This document shows, piece after piece, positions 24,468 to 28,559 of a DNA stretch of 28,559 bases. The position numbers and the translations under genes were made by a program. This DNA is from Pseudomonadota bacterium. GTDB lineage: Bacteria > Pseudomonadota > Alphaproteobacteria > Rhizobiales > Xanthobacteraceae. The notes under the pieces are model-generated. The model was not told the DNA's origin. It did no database searches and saw only the letters and a list, made by a program, of their open reading frames with translations. Every line of letters starts with the position of its first letter. Within the stretch, counting starts at the first letter, position 1. The stretch is taken from contig JAEWHP010000022.1 in NCBI GenBank assembly GCA_023387735.1, forward strand, positions 1-28,559, written 5' to 3'.

Positions 24468-24869
24468 TCAGGCGAGCCAGTTCTCCACTTTCAAGCCGCG
24501 AACACGTCTGAATTCATCTGCGTTGGCAGTAACGATTATGGCGCCGGTCGCATAAGCATGAGCTGCGATCAGGAGATCATTTCCCCCTATGGGCTTGCCT
24601 GAGGCCTCGAGTTCCGCGCGAATTCCGCCGTATTCGGAATCGGCCGGCATCTCCAGCGGCAGGACGTCGATTTCCTCGAGCAGACCCTCTACCACTTTGA
24701 ACAATCGTTCCGAGCAGCTCTTCGCGCATCCATAGCGCAGCTCCGCTGCGACGATAATGCTCGTGCAGATATTATCCTCGCCCACCTTCGCGATGCGCTT
24801 GGCGGCCTTGCCTTGCGGGTTCCTGATCAGATCGGAGATTATGTTCGTATCCAGCATGTAGCGGGTCAA
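24468..24869 (-). CDS. vapC: VapC-type PIN-domain toxin
   Basis: A 133-residue ribonuclease toxin. The PIN-domain acidic residues are present: D7 in YMLDTNIISDLI, E43 in AAELRYG, D98 in GGNDLLIAAHA and D118 in TANADEF. This full set predicts an active Mg-dependent endoribonuclease; many VapCs cut initiator tRNA or rRNA, but the target cannot be told from sequence. The start ATG 24869 overlaps the antitoxin stop as ATGA, the usual coupling. It is the second gene of a minus-strand pair. Confidence 0.92.
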   Translation of the reverse strand: MTRYMLDTNIISDLIRNPQGKAAKRIAKVGEDNICTSIIVAAELRYGCAKSCSERLFKVVEGLLEEIDVLPLEMPADSEYGGIRAELEASGKPIGGNDLLIAAHAYATGAIIVTANADEFRRVRGLKVENWLA

Positions 24870-25102
24870 ATCACGTTCTCCGGCTTCGGCACCGCATCGT
24901 CGATCTCGGGAATGCCGGGTTCGATCGGCTTCATCGTCTTGAGCAGCGCTACTAGCCCGCGCTTGCGTATTGGTTCGATTACCAGGCGTTCGCCTTCGCG
25001 GTGAATGATCGCCTCGTTGCCGGGAAGTTCGAACTCCACCGGAATGCGGACCGCCTGGTTGCGGCCATTTCGAAACAGTCTGACGTGGCGATGCTCGGTC
25101 AT
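24866..25102 (-). CDS. vapB: VapB-type antitoxin
   Basis: A 78-residue antitoxin with an N-terminal SpoVT/AbrB-like DNA-binding strand region (VRLFRNGRNQAVRIPVEFEL) and a C-terminal tail (MKPIEPGIPEIDDAVPKPEN) of the kind that wraps around and inhibits the PIN toxin. I chose ATG 25102, preceded by GAGG at eight bases; the open frame extends to 25183 but the extra part covers the operator. It would repress the pair by binding the repeats at 25126-25150. Confidence 0.9.
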   Translation of the reverse strand: MTEHRHVRLFRNGRNQAVRIPVEFELPGNEAIIHREGERLVIEPIRKRGLVALLKTMKPIEPGIPEIDDAVPKPENVI

Positions 25103-25125
25103 CGGCGAAGCCTCTTTCGTATCAA

Positions 25126-25150
25126 GGCATATGCCAATGACATATGCCAA
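25126..25150. promoter_or_regulatory. VapBC operator repeats
   Basis: CATATGCCAA occurs at 25128-25137 and again at 25141-25150, a perfect 10-bp direct repeat with a 13-bp period. The first copy is part of the perfect palindrome GGCATATGCC (25126-25135). They lie 24-48 bp upstream of the antitoxin start, where AbrB-type antitoxins bind. Confidence 0.6.
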
Positions 25151-25249
25151 AATCGCGTCGTTTGCAAGGCTGGTGGCATGCATCCGGGAACCATCGCTCT
25201 GGCGAGACGTTCAGCACAGGAAAGCCGTTCTGAGCCATTGGAGACCAGC

Positions 25250-25534
25250 ATGATCCGCGTCGCGGCAACGATTCTCGCAGGAATATTGAGCGTGAGCCTT
25301 GCGGCCGCGCAGTCCACCGCTGCGTCGAGCGACAAGCCGGAGACGGCATGCACGACATCGCCGGCTGCGACAACGGGAAGCGGCGAGGAAAAGACTGCCA
25401 ACTCCATGGCAATCGAAAAGAGCGCCGTGCTGCCGGACGCCGGCGGATCCGACTCCGCTGCACCCACCGTGCAGAGCGGAGGCAAGCCGCTGAAGGTCGA
25501 CCCGAATTGTCCGCCGGATTCCAAGCCGAAATAG
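25250..25534 (+). CDS. Small secreted protein, low complexity
   Basis: A 94-residue protein from ATG 25250, preceded by GGAG at six bases. A signal peptide (MIRVAATILAGILSVSLAAA) should be cut near AAA-QS. The mature part is Ser/Thr/Ala/Pro-rich with two cysteines (ETACTTSP and DPNCPPDSKPK), no recognised domain and probably little fold. I know similar proteins only as rhizobial exported hypotheticals. It diverges from vapB, with the operator between them. Confidence 0.65.
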   Translation: MIRVAATILAGILSVSLAAAQSTAASSDKPETACTTSPAATTGSGEEKTANSMAIEKSAVLPDAGGSDSAAPTVQSGGKPLKVDPNCPPDSKPK

Positions 25535-25895
25535 TCGCGGCTTCCCGTTCATTTCGCCGGGGCTTGTACACCTCACCGTCATTGCGAGCCAACGGGTCGC
25601 CGCGCGAACGCGCCCGATAACTGGCTCCGCGATGCGATCTACGCGTCAGCATGCCGCGCCATGGATTGCTTCGCTGCACTCACAATAATGACGCGGAAAT
25701 AGCGAGCCAACCTCTGTTTCCTCAGCATGAGGAGGCTACGCGGCGACCGTCTCGACGGGCGAGGGTTGGTACAGCCAGCACCAGCCTTTCAATTTTGCGA
25801 TAGAAGCCATGTCCACATTCAAATTCCTCGACTAGCCGCCGCGATCTATTGTCCGTTCAACCCAATTCAGGAATCGAAAGAGGAAACGGAGCCCT
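25535..25895. other. Intergenic region with a repeat element
   Basis: There is no gene in these 361 bp. The first third holds a Bradyrhizobium-type repeat (listed separately); the rest should hold the promoter of the TPP-enzyme pair. No strong dyad is visible in the last 150 bp. Confidence 0.5.
25576..25697. repeat. REP-like palindromic intergenic element
   Basis: The segment opens CCGTCATTGCGAGCCAACGG and closes ...GATTGCTTCGCTGCACTCACAA then TAATGACGCGG, so its ends are imperfect inverted repeats (GTCATTGCGAG versus CACAATAATGAC). Inner GC-rich stretches can also pair. From memory this is a common intergenic repeat of Bradyrhizobium and Rhodopseudomonas genomes; the right end seems to have a small insertion. 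Confidence 0.6.
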
Positions 25896-26456
25896 ATGGC
25901 GGAAGCAGCAAAATCACGGAGCGAGGCGCCACTGCCGACGTGGCCGGACGAAATCTATCGCGTGCTGAAAGACGCCGGCATTCGCCAGGTCGCGATGGTG
26001 CCGGATGCCGGCCATAGCCGTCTGATCCGCTCCTTCGAGGCCGATCCGGAGACGCGCGTCGTGACGCTGACGACGGAGGAAGAGGGCGTGGCGATGCTGG
26101 CCGGCGCGTGGCTCGGCGGCGAGCGCGGCGTGCTTCTGCTGCAGTCGAGCGGCGTCGGCAACTGCATCAACATGCTGTCGCTGCCGGTCATCTGCCACAT
26201 GCCGCTGCTGATGATCGTCACCATGCGCGGCGATTGGGGCGAGTTCAATCCATGGCAGATCCCGATGGGGCAGGGCACGCGGCCCTCGCTCGAGGCGATG
26301 GGGGTGATCGTGAACAAGGTGGACGAGCCTGATCTCGTTGCCTCCACCGTGCAGGGCGCGGCGCATCTCGCCTTCAACACATGGAAGCCTGTCGCGGTCC
26401 TGCTCGGACAGCGCGTGCTCGGCGCCAAGAACTTCAAGGAGCTTGCCCGCAAATGA
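25896..26456 (+). CDS. TPP-dependent decarboxylase, alpha subunit
   Basis: A 186-residue protein equal to the pyrimidine-binding domain of thiamine-diphosphate enzymes. It resembles sulfopyruvate decarboxylase ComD and the N-terminal half of phosphonopyruvate decarboxylase: EIYRVLKDAGIRQVAMVPDA (about 19-38), the catalytic-glutamate segment TTEEEGVAMLAGAWLGGERG, and LLQSSGVGNCINMLSLP. It needs the next gene's product for an active site. ATG 25896 has GGAG five bases upstream. The stop overlaps the beta start as ATGA, fitting equal synthesis of both subunits. The true 2-oxo acid substrate is not established. Confidence 0.87.
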   Translation: MAEAAKSRSEAPLPTWPDEIYRVLKDAGIRQVAMVPDAGHSRLIRSFEADPETRVVTLTTEEEGVAMLAGAWLGGERGVLLLQSSGVGNCINMLSLPVICHMPLLMIVTMRGDWGEFNPWQIPMGQGTRPSLEAMGVIVNKVDEPDLVASTVQGAAHLAFNTWKPVAVLLGQRVLGAKNFKELARK

Positions 26457-27052
26457 ACAATCCGAATGCACTCCTGCATCGCCGCGACGTCGTCAACGAA
26501 CTCGTGCGCGACCGCCGCGACCTGCTCGTCATCGCCGGTCTCGGCGCACCGAACTGGGACGTCTCGGCCGCCGGCGATCATGCCAACAATTTTCCGCTCT
26601 GGGGCGCCATGGGCGGCGCGTCGATGATCGGGCTCGGCCTGGCGCTGGCGCAGCCGAAGCGCAAGGTGCTGGTCATCACCGGCGACGGCGAACTGCTGAT
26701 GAATGTCGGCTCGCTGGCTCCGATCGCGGTGGAGGCGCCGAAGAACCTCACCATCGCCGTGCTCGACAACGAGCGCTTCGGCGAGACCGGCATGCAGAAG
26801 ACACCGACCGCCTCCGGCGTCGACCTTGCCGCGATCGCCACCGCCTGCGGCATCCGCACCTCGCGCATCGTCCGCACCATGGCCGAAGTCAGCGAGTTGC
26901 GCGACCTCGCGCACGAAGGCCGGGGCACGGCCTTCGCGCAGATCAAGATCAACCCCGAAGCGCTGGTGTTCGTAATGCCGCCGGCCGACGGCGTCATCCT
27001 GACGTCGCGCTTCCGGCAATCGGTGCTTGGCGACGAAGCGCTGTTCAACTGA
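26453..27052 (+). CDS. TPP-dependent decarboxylase, beta subunit
   Basis: A 199-residue pyrophosphate-binding domain. The TPP motif is complete: GDGELLMNVG followed 20-25 residues later by LDNERFGETG, the GDG-x(24-27)-N pattern that holds Mg and diphosphate. GLGAPNWDVSAAGDHANNFP and WGAMGGASMIGLGLALAQPK match sulfopyruvate decarboxylase ComE and phosphonopyruvate decarboxylase. The start ATG 26453 overlaps the alpha stop; an in-frame upstream start would lie inside the alpha gene. Together they would decarboxylate a 2-oxo acid with an acidic side group to an aldehyde. A strong hairpin follows the stop. Confidence 0.88.
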   Translation: MNNPNALLHRRDVVNELVRDRRDLLVIAGLGAPNWDVSAAGDHANNFPLWGAMGGASMIGLGLALAQPKRKVLVITGDGELLMNVGSLAPIAVEAPKNLTIAVLDNERFGETGMQKTPTASGVDLAAIATACGIRTSRIVRTMAEVSELRDLAHEGRGTAFAQIKINPEALVFVMPPADGVILTSRFRQSVLGDEALFN

Positions 27053-27075
27053 GGGTGCTACCCGCACGAAGTCGT

Positions 27076-27100
27076 CATGCCCGGGCTTGTCCCGGGCATG
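27076..27100. terminator. Hairpin between convergent genes
   Basis: CATGCCCGGG (27076-27085) and CCCGGGCATG (27091-27100) pair perfectly around a 5-base loop CTTGT. It lies in the 70-bp gap where the TPP beta gene and the LysR gene converge. There is no T-tract, so it may be a REP-like repeat that protects both 3' ends or a factor-assisted bidirectional terminator. Confidence 0.55.
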
Positions 27101-27122
27101 CCGGAAGAAGATGCCGGAAGCC

Positions 27123-28052
27123 TTATTGCGCCGTCATGTTGATCTTCCAGAGGCCCTCTTTCGAGAGCTGCTGAATCTCCGACATGACGAGCGCGGCGAT
27201 CGTGGTCGTGGCGATCGACGGAGGATGTGCGATCGGCGAGGCGAGGATGAGTTCGCGCGACACCGAGGGGTTGACCAGCGCGGCCATCTCCAGGCGTTTC
27301 GTCGCAACTTCCGTGCGGATCGCCGAAGGCGGCAGCAGCGTATAGCCGAGTCCCTGCTCCATCAGGCTGATCTGGGCGCGGTAGGAATCGGCCTCGATCA
27401 GCGGCGTCAGCTTCAGCCGCTCGCGCGACGCCGCCTTCTCCAGCAGCGCCCGCAGGCCGTGCGAGATGCTCGGCAGGATGAGCTTCTGCTTCACCAGCCA
27501 TTTGAGGTCGACCTGCTTGCGCTTGTTCAGGCCCGATCCCGGCGGTCCGACCACGGCGATATCCTCGCGTCCGACCGACTGGACGGTAAGATGCAGGTCC
27601 ACCGCCGGGCCATAGATGATGGCCAGATCCATCTCGCCGCGGTGCAGCCACTCGACCAGATGCCCGCCATAGCTCTCGACGATGCGCAGCGAGATATCGG
27701 GGAACTCGTCAAGGACGCGCCGCGCAAACCGTCCGGACAGGACGGCGCTCACCGTCGGCACCAGCCCGAGGATGACACGGCCGGACGGGTTGCCGTTGGC
27801 GGATTTGAGATCGTCGCTGACCTGTTCGATCTGGCGGATGAGTCCGGTGGTGCGCTCGAGCAGCATGCGGCCGGCACTGGTCAGGAGCATGCCGCGTCCG
27901 TTGCGGACGAACAGTTCGACGCGCAGCTCGTGTTCCAGGAGCTTGATATGCCGGCTCAGCGCCGGTTGCGCCGCACGCAGCCGGTCCGCCGCCTTGCTGA
28001 GGCTTCCGAGCTCAGCCACGGCGCGGAAAGTCCGCAATTGTTTGAGATCCAT
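27123..28052 (-). CDS. LysR-type transcriptional regulator
   Basis: A 309-residue activator/repressor. The winged helix-turn-helix is at residues 1-60 (MDLKQLRTFRAVAELGSLSK, AAQPALSRHIKLLEHEL), and the effector domain spans about 90-295 (GRVILGLVPTVSAVLSGRFA, MDLAIIYGP). The full LysR length is present. It faces the TPP-enzyme pair tail to tail and diverges from the rhodanese gene. LysR proteins often control the divergent neighbour, so the 169-bp gap upstream (28053-28221) probably holds its operator. The effector is unknown. Confidence 0.9.
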   Translation of the reverse strand: MDLKQLRTFRAVAELGSLSKAADRLRAAQPALSRHIKLLEHELRVELFVRNGRGMLLTSAGRMLLERTTGLIRQIEQVSDDLKSANGNPSGRVILGLVPTVSAVLSGRFARRVLDEFPDISLRIVESYGGHLVEWLHRGEMDLAIIYGPAVDLHLTVQSVGREDIAVVGPPGSGLNKRKQVDLKWLVKQKLILPSISHGLRALLEKAASRERLKLTPLIEADSYRAQISLMEQGLGYTLLPPSAIRTEVATKRLEMAALVNPSVSRELILASPIAHPPSIATTTIAALVMSEIQQLSKEGLWKINMTAQ

Positions 28053-28221
28053 CGATTGCCCAAATGTTCAATTAAGCTGGCATCATACGTCGTTTTGGCA
28101 GGCCCGGTGCAATTAGATCAATGCGGCAATGACATGAGCGTTAACGGCGTTGTCCGGGATGACGTGCCGTTGCCGATGCTGCTATTCAAGGCTAGACGAA
28201 CCCATCAAGAAATCCCGATTC

Positions 28222-28438
28222 ATGGCCATATCGTCCGTTACTCCCTCGGAAGTCCGCACCACGCTGCTGCTGCGCGATGAAATCGCCTTGCTCGATGTGA
28301 GGCACGAGGCCGTGTTTGCCACCGGCCATCCGCTATTTGCCGCCAACATGGCCGCCGACCGGATCGCGATCGAAGCCGCGGCGCGGCTGCCGCGCAAGGA
28401 TGTGCCGATCGTGCTCTATGATGCCGGCGAAGGCCTAG
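28222..28438 (+). pseudogene. Rhodanese-domain gene cut by an insertion sequence
   Basis: From ATG 28222 the product reads MAISSVTPSEVRTTLLLRDE, then ALLDVRHEAVFATGHPLFAA and DVPIVLYDAGEGL. These are the first strands of a rhodanese (sulfurtransferase) domain, with the usual L-L-D-V-R and I-V-L-Y-D segments. The active-site cysteine loop would come later and is missing: at about 28438 homology stops and IS5-type sequence begins, and the frame runs a further 14 codons to TAG 28482. The ribosome site is poor. Either the 3' part lies beyond the IS outside this window or it was lost. The LysR gene is divergent. Confidence 0.75.
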
Positions 28439-28559
28439 GTCGTGGACTCAAACCTGGCCCATATTCGGGTGGCAGCGAGTAGGACCGCTGCAAGGAAGTT
28501 TCGAGCGGTTTTGTCGTAGCGGGTTGCGACGCGACGAAAATGCTTCAGCTTGTTGAAGA
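28435..28559 (-). CDS. IS5-family transposase, C-terminal end (partial)
   Basis: The last 40 residues of a DDE transposase are visible, ending at a TAG at 28437-28435. They read FNKLKHFRRVATRYDKTARN, then FLAAVLLAATRIWARFEST. The FNKLKxFRRxATRYDKxxxNF pattern is the signature C-terminal end of IS5-family (IS427/IS1031-like) transposases, where the conserved R and K follow the catalytic glutamate (not in the window). The rest of the gene runs off the right edge. Its stop codon lies in the CTAG at the junction, apparently supplied by target DNA. Confidence 0.85.
   Translation of the reverse strand, partial: FNKLKHFRRVATRYDKTARNFLAAVLLAATRIWARFESTT
28439..28559. mobile_element. IS5-family insertion sequence, one end
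   Basis: IS sequence appears to start just after CTAG (28435-28438), with the putative terminal inverted repeat beginning GTCGTGGACTCAAACCTGG. IS427-group elements are known for short CTAG-type target duplications, but only one end is present, so the duplication cannot be confirmed here. Confidence 0.7.

Noticed and set aside
1..28559. CRISPR array, restriction-modification, retron or other defence system
   Set aside because: No regularly spaced repeats, reverse transcriptase, methyltransferase, nuclease or known defence genes are visible apart from the VapBC pair.

Overview
The window looks like chromosome from a Bradyrhizobium-type alphaproteobacterium (Nitrobacteraceae). I base this on the high-GC, C/G-ending codons of the right-hand genes, on several small hypothetical families I associate with that group, and on short palindromic intergenic repeats that resemble ones I know from those genomes. 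No database search was possible, so the taxonomy is inference.

Region 1 (1-5670) is a gene-poor stretch with lower apparent GC. It holds a few plausible small genes: a one-span membrane peptide, a 93-aa coiled-coil protein, a 55-aa zinc-ribbon protein, a 28-aa membrane peptide and a 111-aa hypothetical. It also holds one clear pseudogene with an internal deletion, an in-frame stop and a frameshift, plus other coding remnants and a tandem-hairpin/terminator structure. It reads as decayed cargo of an integrated element.

Region 2 (5672-11980) is the core of an integrative, P4-satellite-like element, with all genes on the minus strand. The order of transcription is tyrosine integrase, a translationally coupled unknown protein, an AlpA-like helix-turn-helix protein, a DUF3102 protein, a RepB-type AEP primase with a PriCT_2 domain, and an SF3 (D5/P4-type) helicase. 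Downstream, and running into the helicase 3' end, is an array of eleven GGTGACA-type heptamers that is probably the replication origin. The right boundary is a duplicated 3' half of tRNA-Arg(ACG) at 11935-11980. The intact tRNA should therefore lie left of this window, and region 1 is probably inside the element.

Region 3 (12117-14756) is chromosomal: a SulP anion transporter with a STAS domain, a small XRE regulator with a palindrome-rich upstream region, and a small periplasmic four-cysteine protein.

Region 4 (15121-24440) is a catabolic and uptake cluster. An FAD D-amino-acid-dehydrogenase-like oxidase is followed by a five-gene Dpp/Opp-type ABC importer (two permeases and two ATPases coupled by ATGA overlaps, then the binding protein). 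An amidase-signature hydrolase and a Tat-exported VOC dioxygenase-like protein converge on it. Together they suggest import and breakdown of a peptide- or amide-like compound; the substrate cannot be read from sequence.

Region 5 (24468-28559) carries a VapBC toxin-antitoxin pair, a small secreted protein, a two-subunit TPP-dependent decarboxylase resembling sulfopyruvate/phosphonopyruvate decarboxylase, a LysR regulator, and a rhodanese gene cut by an IS5-family insertion sequence that runs off the right edge.
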